A stretch of DNA of 64,000 nt from Microvirga zambiensis WSM3693. GTDB lineage: Bacteria; Pseudomonadota; Alphaproteobacteria; Rhizobiales; Beijerinckiaceae. Numbering within the stretch: the first letter of the stretch is position 1; the number at the start of each line of letters is the position of its first letter. The position numbers and the translations under genes are program-made. The notes under the pieces were generated by a model that worked only from the letters and a program-made list of their open reading frames with translations, was not told the DNA's origin and did not search any database. Of this stretch, positions 7,419 through 16,302 are shown piece after piece. Location: the NCBI RefSeq assembly GCF_016735695.1, contig NZ_JAERQD010000002.1:124001-188000 (forward strand). Reading direction: 5' to 3'.

Positions 7419-8444
7419 GAAGTAGGCCTCATCCTCGGCCTCTGAATTGATGACGATTTCTCCTCTTCCGGCCATTTCCAGCGCCAGATCGGTGATCGTC
7501 CGCCTTGCTTCCGCGATATCGCGATGTGCCGAAGGCTCCTTGCTGTTGAGTTCGTGCTCGATCATGCGGCGCACGCGCGACGAGAGGGCGGAGAGAACGA
7601 CCTTGCGGAATTCCTCGTTCGTGCCTTTGAGGGCAAGGACGACGCGGTCCGGCGGGACCTGATCGAAGAGGGTCGTGCGGTCCTTGGGCGTCAGCTTCAC
7701 GATGTCGTCGAAGGTGAAGAGCAGGCCCCTGAGGATCTCGGCCGATTTCGGACGCACGGTCGAGAGACTGGTCAGCACGTCCTCCATGTGATCGCGTTCC
7801 ATCTTGTTGATGATGTCCGCAATCTTCGCGTGCGTATCGGCACCGGCATTCTTGGAGAAGTTTGCCATGAAATCTTCATGCAAGGTCTTCTCGATATTCT
7901 TCATCGTCTCGTCGACGATGGGCTTCATGCTCAGCATGCGGCGCATGAGATTGTTGCGCAACGGCTGCGGCAGCTGCGTCATGACCTTGGCTGCGCAGGA
8001 CGGCTTCACCTTCGACAGGATCAGCGCCGCCGTCTGCGGATGCTCCTTCATCAGGTAGGAGGCGATGGCGCTCTCGGACACGGTGGAGATCCGCTCCCAG
8101 ATGCTGCGGTTGGCGTTTCCGACAACCTCGCTCATGATGTTGGAGATCTGTTCCGGGCTTAAGATGCCCGTCAGAAGCTTCTCGATATGCGCCGCGCCGC
8201 CGATCAGATCGGCGCCGTCGGAGAAATTCGAGGCGAATTCCTCGACCAGCTGCTCGATCTGCGCCGGCGATACGGGCCCCAGCTGAGCGGCCGACTTGGT
8301 GACGAGGCGGATTTCCTCTTCGGAGAAGTGCTTGAGGATCTTGCTGGCCGCAGGTTTCCCCATGGCGAAGAGGAGTGTGGCGACGCGCTCAGGCCCTTTG
8401 AGGACCTTGGTGCCGTTTGCCTTCATTGGAACATGCGCGACCAT
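7416..8444 (-). CDS. fliG: Flagellar motor switch protein FliG
   Basis: FliG forms the rotor ring that faces MotA and links the MS ring to FliM. The 342-residue sequence has the three armadillo-like parts. KGPERVATLLFAMGKPAASKILKHF is at the start, the middle domain contains the EHPQTAALILSKV (EHPQ) motif, and the C-terminal torque helix region includes RDRVVLALKG-type sequence and LSSRVRRMIEHEL with conserved charged residues. It is preceded by fliN (15 bases) and followed by the repeat. The stop codon TAG lies within the repeat boundary. Confidence 0.96.
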   Translation of the reverse strand: MVAHVPMKANGTKVLKGPERVATLLFAMGKPAASKILKHFSEEEIRLVTKSAAQLGPVSPAQIEQLVEEFASNFSDGADLIGGAAHIEKLLTGILSPEQISNIMSEVVGNANRSIWERISTVSESAIASYLMKEHPQTAALILSKVKPSCAAKVMTQLPQPLRNNLMRRMLSMKPIVDETMKNIEKTLHEDFMANFSKNAGADTHAKIADIINKMERDHMEDVLTSLSTVRPKSAEILRGLLFTFDDIVKLTPKDRTTLFDQVPPDRVVLALKGTNEEFRKVVLSALSSRVRRMIEHELNSKEPSAHRDIAEARRTITDLALEMAGRGEIVINSEAEDEAYF

Positions 8445-8458
8445 GCAGGAGTGCCACT

Positions 8459-8833
8459 TCAGCCGTTCATATCATTCGTCGGGGGTCCGACGATCTCGGT
8501 CAGCGAGATGCCGAAGCGCGAATTGTCGTCTTCGACCACGACCACCTCGCCTCGCGCGATGATGCGGCCGTTCACGACCACGTCGACCGGCTCGCCGACC
8601 CTGTGATCGAGGGGAACGATCGCCCCGCGTCCCAGCTTCATCAGGTTGGCAACCGGCATGGTAGCAGAGCCGAGGACGACCTGGATCGTCACCGGAATGC
8701 GCAGGATGGAGTCCAGATTCCGTCCGCTGCCCAGCTTTTCGTCCTGGAGAGAGGAGCCGTCGGCGCCCTTGCCGAAAGCGCTGTCCTGCCAGGTTGCCTT
8801 GTCTTGGCCTTTGGTCTCGAAGGGATTTGTCAT
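8459..8833 (-). CDS. fliN: Flagellar motor switch protein FliN
   Basis: The 124-residue product ends in a typical SpoA/FliN domain: ILRIPVTIQVVLGSATMPVA, LMKLGRGAIVPLDHRVGEPV, VVNGRIIARGEVVVVEDNSR-like, FGISLTEIV. The N-terminal 45 residues are a variable charged leader. FliN sits at the bottom of the C ring together with FliM and helps dock the export apparatus. It lies in the fliM-fliN-fliG order normal for alphaproteobacteria, 12 bases after the DUF6468-like gene. Confidence 0.95.
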   Translation of the reverse strand: MTNPFETKGQDKATWQDSAFGKGADGSSLQDEKLGSGRNLDSILRIPVTIQVVLGSATMPVANLMKLGRGAIVPLDHRVGEPVDVVVNGRIIARGEVVVVEDDNSRFGISLTEIVGPPTNDMNG

Positions 8834-8845
8834 CGGAAAGCTGCC

Positions 8846-9160
8846 TTACGAACGGACGATGCCGGAACGGGAATGGATTTGTTGGCGTGCTTCTTGAGTC
8901 AGAGCCTCAAGCTGCCGTGCGACGGCCTGCGCTTCTTCGATGCGCTGGGCCAGTGCTGATAGGGTTTCCTTGCCCTCGGCGCCGAAGCCCACGACCGCCT
9001 TCTGCGCCGCGGTCAGCGCCGTGCCGGTCTTGTCGAAGATCTGCTGATACTCGGCATGGTACCGGTCGAGCTTCCGCAGCTTCACATACATCACGGCGAC
9101 CATGACGCTGGTCGTCACGAGGGCGAGGAAGAGAATCGTGTTAGCGAGGGAGGACATCAT
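8846..9160 (-). CDS. DUF6468-like single-pass membrane protein of the fliM-fliN operon
   Basis: The product has 104 residues. An N-terminal membrane segment (about residues 7-25, TILFLALVTTSVMVAVMYV) is followed by a long charged helix (LRKLDRYHAEYQQIFDKTG to the end) that probably forms a coiled coil. Small proteins of this shape between fliM and fliN are usual in Hyphomicrobiales and are classed as DUF6468; no function is established that I know of. It overlaps the end of fliM by 20 bases. Its topology would leave the helix in the cytoplasm or periplasm beside the basal body. Confidence 0.75.
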   Translation of the reverse strand: MMSSLANTILFLALVTTSVMVAVMYVKLRKLDRYHAEYQQIFDKTGTALTAAQKAVVGFGAEGKETLSALAQRIEEAQAVARQLEALTQEARQQIHSRSGIVRS

Positions 9161-10070
9161 CGAGAAACTCTTTTTCCTGGTCGATATGCTCGTCGACCTT
9201 GAGCACGTAGGATCCTTCGGACTGTCCGATATGGCACCAGAACAGGCCCTGCTGGTTGCCTTCGAGCTTGATCCTGCTGCGCGGCGTCGCCTGCAATTCG
9301 ATCACGTCGCCGACCTTGAGATCCGCGATCTCGCCGAGGGAGAGGAAGCGCTCTTCGAGAACGGCCTTCAGCGTGACCTCGGTCTTCTTCACCTCCGTCG
9401 CGATCTGCTTCATCCAGCGCGGATCGCGACCCGACGATTCGCCGGTGACGACCTGGGAGAGAGCCTTCCGCATCGGGTTCAGAACCGATTGCGGGATGAT
9501 GACGAACATCTCGCCGCCGCGGTTGAGCGCCTGGAGGAGAAACTTTGCCGCAACCGCCTGGTTGTTTCTCCGCCCGATGATGGCGAAGTCCATGCGGGTC
9601 TCGATGCGCTCGAGCTTGAACTTGGTGTCGACGATCAGGGAGAAGGAGGCCTGAAGCGCCTTCGCTACCTGCTCGAAAAGCGTCTGCGCCATGCGCAGTT
9701 CGATGTTCGAGAAGCCGCGCGCCTCCTCGACGGGTGGCTCCGAACCGTCGGACCCGAACAGGATTTCCACCATCGTATAGATGAAGTCGCGGTCGAAGCC
9801 GATCAGGATGTGGCTGTCCCACTCGGGAGCGTGGAAGATGCCGGCGACCGCATTGGCCTCGTACATCTCCAGGATCTCGGTGATGCGCCCGCTCTCGATC
9901 CCGCTCAGGGAATAGTACATGGGCGAGGCCGCCATGTGGCGCAGGTGCTCGGCACAGCTCGTCGACATGCGGTCGAAGATCACATGCAGCATCGGCAGGC
10001 GGTCGATGGACAGGCCGGCCGCATCCAGAAGCATGTCGCGGATATCGGTGGCGCTATGGGCTGCACTCAT
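9141..10070 (-). CDS. fliM: Flagellar motor switch protein FliM
   Basis: The protein of 309 residues shows the CheC-like middle domain (YYSLSGIESGRITEILEMYEANAVAGIFH, then WDSHILIGFDRDFIYTMVEILFG) and a C-terminal SpoA domain (VTLKAVLEERFLSLGEIADLKVGDVIELQA). FliM takes the CheY signal and changes rotation or speed. The usual short N-terminal CheY-binding LSQxEID peptide is not evident in the first 20 residues. The gene starts 2 bases after the motA stop and overlaps the next gene, so motA-fliM-DUF6468-fliN-fliG are one transcription unit. Confidence 0.93.
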   Translation of the reverse strand: MSAAHSATDIRDMLLDAAGLSIDRLPMLHVIFDRMSTSCAEHLRHMAASPMYYSLSGIESGRITEILEMYEANAVAGIFHAPEWDSHILIGFDRDFIYTMVEILFGSDGSEPPVEEARGFSNIELRMAQTLFEQVAKALQASFSLIVDTKFKLERIETRMDFAIIGRRNNQAVAAKFLLQALNRGGEMFVIIPQSVLNPMRKALSQVVTGESSGRDPRWMKQIATEVKKTEVTLKAVLEERFLSLGEIADLKVGDVIELQATPRSRIKLEGNQQGLFWCHIGQSEGSYVLKVDEHIDQEKEFLDDVLPR

Positions 10071-10072
10071 GA

Positions 10073-10954
10073 TCAGGCTGCCTCTTTCAGCTCTTCGGAG
10101 CGCCCGCCGGAGGTGGTGGCAGCCTCCACTTCATCGATCGTCGGGCGGTATTCGACGGAAATGCCCTTGCGCCCGTGCTCCACGGCGATCTGGGGGAGGG
10201 CGCCGTTCATGTAGGCGATGAGTGCCTGCTTGACGATGACGTAGACCCGGGTCTGCTTCTCACGGGTCGACTTCACCTTGTTGGCGAGCGGCGACAGGAA
10301 GGCATAGGAGATGAAAATGCCGACGAAGGTTCCGACCAGCGCCGAGGCGATCAATCCACCCAGGATTGCGGGCGATTGGTCGATGGCGCCCAGAGCCTTC
10401 ACGATGCCCAGCACGGCGGCCACGATGCCGAGGGCGGGAAGGGCCTCCGACACGGTATTGATGGAGTAATAGGGCTTCATCTTGTCGCGCTTGAGGGTTG
10501 CGATCTCTTCCTCCATGAGCGCTTCGATCTCATGGGGGCGGGCGTTGCCGATGATGATCAGGCGGGCATAGTCGCAGATGAAGAGCGTGAGGTCCTTGTC
10601 CTTGATCACGCTCGGAAAGGCCTTGAAGATCTCGGACTCTTCCGGCTGGTCGATATGGCCTTCGACCTCGTTGCGGGGGCGGTTCTTCAGCTCGCGCATG
10701 AGCGCATAGAGAAGGCCGAGGATCGAGAGGTAGTGGTCCCTCTTCGGCACCGTTCCGGAGATCGCCTCCCGCGCCGCACGGCCCGTGTCTTTCACTAACG
10801 CCATCGGGTTGGCGATGATGAACGTGCCGATCGCGATGCCGCAGATGATGACGTATTCCCAAGGCTGCCAAATGACGGCCAGGTGACCGCCCATGGCGAC
10901 ATAGCCGCTGACAAGCGAGCCGATGGCAACAGCCAGTCCGATCAAGACGCCCAA
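10073..10954 (-). CDS. motA: Flagellar motor stator protein MotA
   Basis: MotA is the membrane ring of the proton-driven stator. A TTG at 10,954 is chosen as start. It has AGAAGGA about 8 bases upstream, gives a 293-residue protein of normal alphaproteobacterial size, and begins directly with the first membrane segment (LGVLIGLAVAIGSLVSGYVA). A longer open frame to 11,185 reads as non-MotA sequence. Further hallmarks are GGHLAVIWQPWEYVIICGIA, the cytoplasmic loop, and the last two membrane segments LPALGIVAAVLGIVKALG and GGLIASALVGTFVGIFISYA. It heads the - strand operon and is divergent from flgF. Confidence 0.94.
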   Translation of the reverse strand: MGVLIGLAVAIGSLVSGYVAMGGHLAVIWQPWEYVIICGIAIGTFIIANPMALVKDTGRAAREAISGTVPKRDHYLSILGLLYALMRELKNRPRNEVEGHIDQPEESEIFKAFPSVIKDKDLTLFICDYARLIIIGNARPHEIEALMEEEIATLKRDKMKPYYSINTVSEALPALGIVAAVLGIVKALGAIDQSPAILGGLIASALVGTFVGIFISYAFLSPLANKVKSTREKQTRVYVIVKQALIAYMNGALPQIAVEHGRKGISVEYRPTIDEVEAATTSGGRSEELKEAA

Positions 10955-11149
10955 AGCTGTGGTCCTTCTGCGATTCCAATCTGTTGATGATGTCCTAATC
11001 GCGGAGGCTTGCGCGAAGCTGGAAACGGAAGAGCAAGCCTCATGCAAGGCTGTCCCGCTATCGAAATGCATGACAGGCGGCAGCCAGATGCCGCGCAAAA
11101 GGCCCGGTCCAGGCTGAACGGCAGGATCGGTGGATAGCCGGAGCTCTCG
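10955..11149. promoter_or_regulatory. Divergent motA / flgF promoter region
   Basis: This 195-base gap separates the start of motA (- strand) from the start of flgF (+ strand) and must hold promoters for both flagellar operons. I see no convincing sigma-54 (GG-N10-GC) or sigma-28 site on either strand. The assignment is by position only. Confidence 0.4.
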
Positions 11150-11875
11150 ATGCAATCTTCGCTTTACGTGTCGTTGTCCGCGCAAGTGGCCATGGAAAGA
11201 CGCCTCAACACGATTGCGAACAATGTTGCGAACATGAACACGGGCGGCTTTCGTGCCGACGAGGTCAAGTTCGAGGAGATTCTCTCCCTTGCAGCGAAGG
11301 AGAACGTTTCGTTCGCCTCCTCGGGACAGAACTTCGTCTCCCGACGCACGGGCCCGATGACCAAGACGGACAATCCGCTCGATGTTGCCATCCAGGGCGA
11401 CGGGTGGTTCGCATTCCAGGGTCCAGGTGGTCCCGTCTACACGCGGGACGGTCGGTTCAAGATGAATGAGAACGGCGATCTTCTCACCGTCGACGGCTAC
11501 CGGGTTCTCGATGCCGGCGGCTCACCCATCGCCCTCGATCCGATGGAGGGATCTCCAACCATCGGGCGGGATGGAACCATCACCCAGGGCACGAATCAGG
11601 CTGGAACCATCGGCGTCTTCAACCTCAGGGACGAGAGCAAGCTGACGCGTTTCGGGAATTCGGGCGTCCTGTCGAGCGTCCCCGGCGAGGTCGTCCAGGA
11701 CTTCACGTCGAACGGGATCCAGCAGGGATTCAGTGAGGGATCCAACGTCAATCCGGTCCTGGAAATGACGAAGATGATCGCAGTCCAAAGAAGCTTCGAC
11801 AGCGCCGCGACAATGGTTCAGGAAAGCGAGTCGACCTTCATGGATGCCATCCGGACCCTTGGGCCCAGCTCTTGA
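11150..11875 (+). CDS. flgF: Flagellar proximal rod protein FlgF
   Basis: The protein of 241 residues has the N-terminal rod signature (LSAQVAMERRLNTIANNVAN, then NTGGFRADEVKFEEIL), the D1 region with NPLDVAIQGDGWFAFQ and YTRDGRF, and a C-terminal helix NPVLEMTKMIAVQRSFDSAATM. The length fits FlgF of rhizobia rather than FlgG (about 260). The rod passes through the periplasm and is exported by the flagellar type III system. The stop overlaps the fliI start (ATGA). Confidence 0.9.
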   Translation: MQSSLYVSLSAQVAMERRLNTIANNVANMNTGGFRADEVKFEEILSLAAKENVSFASSGQNFVSRRTGPMTKTDNPLDVAIQGDGWFAFQGPGGPVYTRDGRFKMNENGDLLTVDGYRVLDAGGSPIALDPMEGSPTIGRDGTITQGTNQAGTIGVFNLRDESKLTRFGNSGVLSSVPGEVVQDFTSNGIQQGFSEGSNVNPVLEMTKMIAVQRSFDSAATMVQESESTFMDAIRTLGPSS

Positions 11876-13206
11876 TGGCAGCGATGAACGCCCTTCAGAA
11901 GCTTGAGGAATTCGTCCTGACCGAAACGGCGGGACAGCGCCGGGTCAGGATCAGCGGCACGATCCGCGAGGTCAGCCCGACCTATTATCGCGTCGCAGGG
12001 TTGTCCCCGTTCGTCCGGCTCGGCGACCGGGTCGGCTTCTCTTCACAGGAGAAGACCCAGATCGGCGAGGTCGTGCGTATCGACGACGGCGGCATCACGG
12101 TCAAACCTTTCAACGGCCGGATCGACGCGGCGATCGGCATGCCGGCGTTCATCGTCGGCGATACGGGGCTCAGTCCCGACCGGAGCTGGAAGGGGCGCGT
12201 CATCAACGCCCTCGGTGAGCCGCTCGATGGTCTCGGCACCCTCGTGCCGGGCCATCGCACGGTGTCGAACGATGCCGAGCCTCCCTCGGCGATGACGCGG
12301 GCGAGAGTTACGACGCCCCTGCGAACCGGGGTCAAGGCCATCGATCTGTTCACACCCATCTGTCAGGGCCAGCGCATCGGCATCTTCGCCGGCTCGGGCG
12401 TCGGAAAATCCACTCTCCTGACGATGCTCGCGAAATGCGAAGGCTTCGACACCATCGTCGTTGCGCTCGTAGGCGAGCGCGGCCGCGAGGTGCGCGAGTT
12501 CCTGGAAGGTCCGATCCACGCCAACCTGTCCAGGTCGGTCATGGTGGTGTCCACGGGTGATGAGAGCCCGATGATGCGCCGCCAGGCGCCGAGAACGGCC
12601 GTGACGCTCGCGGAATATTTCCGCGATTGCGGCGACTCGGTGCTGCTGATCGTCGACTCGGTGACGCGCTACGCCCATGCCGCCCGGGACGTTGCGCTTG
12701 CCGCAGGAGAGCCAGCCGTGGCGCGCGGCTACACGCCCAGCGTCTTTAGCGACCTGCCGCGCCTTCTCGAGCGGGCGGGACCCGGCGAGGAGGGGCAGGG
12801 ATCGATCACCGGCATCTTCTCCGTCCTCATCGACGGAGACGATCACAACGACCCCGTCGCCGACAACATCCGCGGCACGCTCGACGGGCACATCGTCCTC
12901 GACCGGTCGATCGCGGATCAGGGGCGCTATCCGGCGATCAACGTCCTAGGATCGATTTCGCGCCTCGCCGACCATGTCTGGTCGCCGGATCAGAAGGAAC
13001 TCGTGCGGCGCCTGCGCGGACTGATCGCGCGCTATGAGGACACGAGGGATCTCCGGCTCATGGGCGGCTACCATCCCGGCAACGATCACGAGCTCGATCA
13101 GGCCGTCGTCCTCGTGCCGAAGATCTACGAGGCGCTGCGTCAGGATCCTTCCAGCCCCGTGAGCCGCGATGCCTTCATGGATCTGGCTCAGGCCCTCAAA
13201 CAATAG
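11872..13206 (+). CDS. fliI: Flagellum-specific export ATPase FliI
   Basis: FliI energises and prepares substrates for flagellar type III export. The Walker A motif GSGVGKST lies at residues 174-181. Walker B is in the VLLIVDSVTRYAHAARDVAL stretch, and the export-ATPase motif ARGYTPSVFSDLPRLLERAG is intact. The 444-residue length is standard. It starts at ATGATG overlapping the flgF stop, so it is translated in the same operon. The 95 bases after it, before flgE, probably hold a new promoter. Confidence 0.96.
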   Translation: MMAAMNALQKLEEFVLTETAGQRRVRISGTIREVSPTYYRVAGLSPFVRLGDRVGFSSQEKTQIGEVVRIDDGGITVKPFNGRIDAAIGMPAFIVGDTGLSPDRSWKGRVINALGEPLDGLGTLVPGHRTVSNDAEPPSAMTRARVTTPLRTGVKAIDLFTPICQGQRIGIFAGSGVGKSTLLTMLAKCEGFDTIVVALVGERGREVREFLEGPIHANLSRSVMVVSTGDESPMMRRQAPRTAVTLAEYFRDCGDSVLLIVDSVTRYAHAARDVALAAGEPAVARGYTPSVFSDLPRLLERAGPGEEGQGSITGIFSVLIDGDDHNDPVADNIRGTLDGHIVLDRSIADQGRYPAINVLGSISRLADHVWSPDQKELVRRLRGLIARYEDTRDLRLMGGYHPGNDHELDQAVVLVPKIYEALRQDPSSPVSRDAFMDLAQALKQ

Positions 13207-13301
13207 AAATGCCGGCGCCATGCAAAGTGGTTCCGGATCGCAACACAGCCTCGCACAAGCGTGGTGATGTTAGGTTCAGCTCGAAACCCTAGGAGTTTCT
13301 C

Positions 13302-14798
13302 ATGAGTCTTTATGGCGTTCTTCGTAGCGGCGTCTCTGGCATGAACGCACAGTCGAACAAGCTGGGTACCGTCGCCGAGAACATTCAGAACTCGAGCACG
13401 ACCGGATACAAGCGGGCTTCGACGGAGTTCTCGTCTCTCATCCTGCCGTCGAGCGAGGGCAGCTACAATTCCGGCTCCGTCACCAGCAGGGTTCGCTACA
13501 CGATCGCCGATCAGGGACCGATCGCCTACACGACCTCGGCATCGGACCTCGCGATCTCGGGCAACGGCTTCTTCGTCGTGACGGACCCGAGCGGATCGCC
13601 TTACCTGACCCGCGCCGGCAACTTCGTCAAAGACGGGCGGACGGGAAATCTCGTCAACGCCTATGGCTTCACGCTCATGGGCTACAAGCTGGGTGCGGGG
13701 GCGGTCGATCCATCCCTCAACAGCCTCGACGGCGTCGTGCCGGTCAACATGTCGTCCTTCGCCATGCAGGCGACGGGATCGACGAAGGGAACCTTCAAGG
13801 GCAATCTGCCGGACAGCGCGCCAGCAGCAGTGGCGACGGGTACGGCCACGGCCGCAGATCCCGTCGGACCTCCGGCCGTGCCTGGAAGCGTAAGTTTCCC
13901 AGCCCCCGGCATGAACAGCGGCGAGAAGATCAGCTTCACCGTCGGTGGCGGAGCAACGCAGACGTTCACGGTCACGACGCAAAAGACCGGCGCCGAGCTG
14001 GCGGCGGGCATCAATGCGGCCGTGGCAGCCGGCACGCTCAGCGGAGTCAGTGCCTCGACATCTCCCACCGGGGAGCTGGTTCTGACCTCGACGGACCCTC
14101 TCAACAACACGAACGTCGCGGGCACTTACACCGGCGTGACCAAGGCCTCGTCGCTTCAGGTCTATGACAAGGTCGGCAATCCGGTAAAAATCGACATCGC
14201 GTTGTCGAAGCTCAGCGACACCCAGTGGAGCATCACGGTCCTCAACGGTACTGACCCCGCCAGCCCGCTGACCGGGACAACGACGATGAATCTGAATTTC
14301 GACGCGAACGGTCAACTGACCGGGCCTTCGGTTCTCAGCTTCGGCATTCCCGGCGGCGAAACATTCGCTCTCGACATGGGCAGCATGACGCAGCTTGCCG
14401 GCGAGTACAATGTCACCGGCACCTCCAACGGCAACGCCCCGTCCGCAGTGAAGGATGTGGAGTTCGCGGCCGACGGCACCGTCTATGCAGTCTATGAGGA
14501 TGGCACCCGCGTCGGCGCCTACCGCATTCCGCTCGCGACGGTTCCGAGTCCCGACAACCTCGATCCGCGCGCCGGCAACGTCTACGAGACGACGGCGAGT
14601 TCCGGCGGTTATCAGGTGGGTTTCCCCGAGATGTCGGGCTTCGGCTCCATCGCATCCGGCGCGCTCGAAGGCTCGAACGTGGATATCGGCACGGAGCTCA
14701 CCGCCATGATCGAGGCCCAGACGAGCTACACGGCGAACTCGAAGGTGTTCCAGACCGGCTCCGAGCTTCTCGACGTGCTGATGAACCTGAAGCGGTAG
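13302..14798 (+). CDS. flgE: Flagellar hook protein FlgE
   Basis: FlgE polymerises into the hook. The N-terminal helix MSLYGVLRSGVSGMNAQSNK and the following TVAENIQNSSTTGYKRAST match the family. The D1 part has SDLAISGNGFFVVTDPSG and LTRAGNFVKDG. The C-terminal end GSNVDIGTELTAMIEAQTSY is the conserved coiled region. The 498-residue length includes a variable surface domain (about 170-350). AGGAG lies 6-7 bases before the ATG, a strong ribosome site for a highly made protein. Confidence 0.95.
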   Translation: MSLYGVLRSGVSGMNAQSNKLGTVAENIQNSSTTGYKRASTEFSSLILPSSEGSYNSGSVTSRVRYTIADQGPIAYTTSASDLAISGNGFFVVTDPSGSPYLTRAGNFVKDGRTGNLVNAYGFTLMGYKLGAGAVDPSLNSLDGVVPVNMSSFAMQATGSTKGTFKGNLPDSAPAAVATGTATAADPVGPPAVPGSVSFPAPGMNSGEKISFTVGGGATQTFTVTTQKTGAELAAGINAAVAAGTLSGVSASTSPTGELVLTSTDPLNNTNVAGTYTGVTKASSLQVYDKVGNPVKIDIALSKLSDTQWSITVLNGTDPASPLTGTTTMNLNFDANGQLTGPSVLSFGIPGGETFALDMGSMTQLAGEYNVTGTSNGNAPSAVKDVEFAADGTVYAVYEDGTRVGAYRIPLATVPSPDNLDPRAGNVYETTASSGGYQVGFPEMSGFGSIASGALEGSNVDIGTELTAMIEAQTSYTANSKVFQTGSELLDVLMNLKR

Positions 14799-14832
14799 TT
14801 CTTATCCTCTCTTGCTCCGGGGTCCATGATCC

Positions 14833-16299
14833 ATGTCCTTGTCTGTCGCCTATAACACGGCACGCTCGTCGCTGCAGGCGTCGCAATCGCAGATGGCGGT
14901 CGTGTCGCGCAACACGTCCGGCGCGTCCGATCCGAACTATTCCCGCAAGCTGGGCGTTCTGACGACCACCGGCGGGTTTGCGCGGGTCACGGTTCTGCGC
15001 GCGAGCGATCAGGCTCTTCTGACGAAGATGCTGGAAACGACCTCCGCGTCGGCAACCCAGAAGGCCTTGCTCGAAGGGCTGCAGAAGCTGAGCCAGACCA
15101 CCATCGGCGATCCCGAGCTCGATCAATCGCCTGCGGCGCGGGTGGGCGCCTTGAACAGCGCGCTCCAGCAATATGCCAATGCGCCCGACAGCACCGCGAT
15201 GGCGCAGGCCTTCATCAAGGCGGCCTCGAACCTGGCCGATTCGCTGAACCAGGCGACTGCCGCGATACAGGCCGTCCGCCTGGAGGCAGACGGCGGCATG
15301 GCGGCCTCCGTTACGCGGATCAACGATCTCCTCGCCAAGTTCGAGAAGGCCAATCAGCAGGTGGTGAGCGGCACGGCGCTCGGCGCCGATGTCAGCGATG
15401 CCATGGACACGCGGGACGGGCTGATCGCGCAATTGTCCGAAGAAATCGGCATCACGGTCGTTCCGCGCGCCGGCAACGACATCGCGCTTTACACGGATGG
15501 CGGCGTGCCGCTTTTCGACCGGACCGCACGTCCGGTGACGTTCAAACCGACGACCGTCTTTGGGGCCGGAACGACGGGCGGCGACGTGCTCATCGATGGG
15601 ATCCGCGTCACGGGAGAAGGGGCGCTGATGCCTCTGAATTCCGGTAATCTCGTCGGCCTTGCGAAGCTGCGCGACGAGGTGACGATCGACTACCAGGCGC
15701 AGCTCGATGAAATCGCCCGCAATCTCATCGCGGCCTTTGCCGAGAGCGATCAAAGCGGCGCGGCGCAGCCCGACATGCCCGGAATTTTCACCTTTGCCGG
15801 CGCCACGGGCGTTCCCACCATGCCGGCCTCCGCGGGGCTTGCGGGCCTCATCAAGGTCAACGATGCGGTCGATCCGAACAAGGGCGGCAGTTTCGATAAG
15901 ATCCGGGACGGCGGCGTCAACGGCGCGGATTACGTCTATAACCCCGCCGGCGGCGCGAATGCCTCGTTCTCCCAGCGCCTTTACGCTTTGGCTGATGCGA
16001 TGACGGCTCAGCGCCCCATCGCTGCGGGGCTTGGATTCGGTCCCACCGCATCCCTGCAGAACCTGGCGTCCCTCTCGGGCAGCTGGATCGAGAATGCGCG
16101 CCAGAGCGCCAGTCAGAGCGTCGAGTATCAGAACACGCTTCTCGGCCATGCCTCGGAAGCGCTTTCGAATGCGACGGACGTCAACATGGATGACGAGACG
16201 GCCCTCATGCTGCAGCTGGAGAAATCGTACTCCGCCTCGGCGAAGCTTTTGTCGGTCATCGATCAGATGCTCAAAACCCTCCTCGGCATCGTAGGCTAA
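14833..16299 (+). CDS. flgK: Flagellar hook-filament junction protein FlgK (HAP1)
   Basis: The 488-residue protein starts SLSVAYNTARSSLQASQSQM and has the family features SGASDPNYSRKLG and, in the middle, VSDAMDTRDGLIAQLSEEIG with GNDIALYTDGGVPLFD. The C-terminal DVNMDDETALMLQLEKSYSA helix is the D0 motif shared with hook and filament proteins. FlgK joins hook and filament. flgL follows 3 bases later, so the two are coupled. Confidence 0.93.
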   Translation: MSLSVAYNTARSSLQASQSQMAVVSRNTSGASDPNYSRKLGVLTTTGGFARVTVLRASDQALLTKMLETTSASATQKALLEGLQKLSQTTIGDPELDQSPAARVGALNSALQQYANAPDSTAMAQAFIKAASNLADSLNQATAAIQAVRLEADGGMAASVTRINDLLAKFEKANQQVVSGTALGADVSDAMDTRDGLIAQLSEEIGITVVPRAGNDIALYTDGGVPLFDRTARPVTFKPTTVFGAGTTGGDVLIDGIRVTGEGALMPLNSGNLVGLAKLRDEVTIDYQAQLDEIARNLIAAFAESDQSGAAQPDMPGIFTFAGATGVPTMPASAGLAGLIKVNDAVDPNKGGSFDKIRDGGVNGADYVYNPAGGANASFSQRLYALADAMTAQRPIAAGLGFGPTASLQNLASLSGSWIENARQSASQSVEYQNTLLGHASEALSNATDVNMDDETALMLQLEKSYSASAKLLSVIDQMLKTLLGIVG

Positions 16300-16302
16300 G
16301 CC

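Noticed and set aside
13213..13240. Similarity of the fliI-flgE gap (AAAGTGGTTCCGG) to the composite repeat
   Set aside because: Only about 13 bases match and there are no paired arms; it could be a decayed remnant but chance is as likely.
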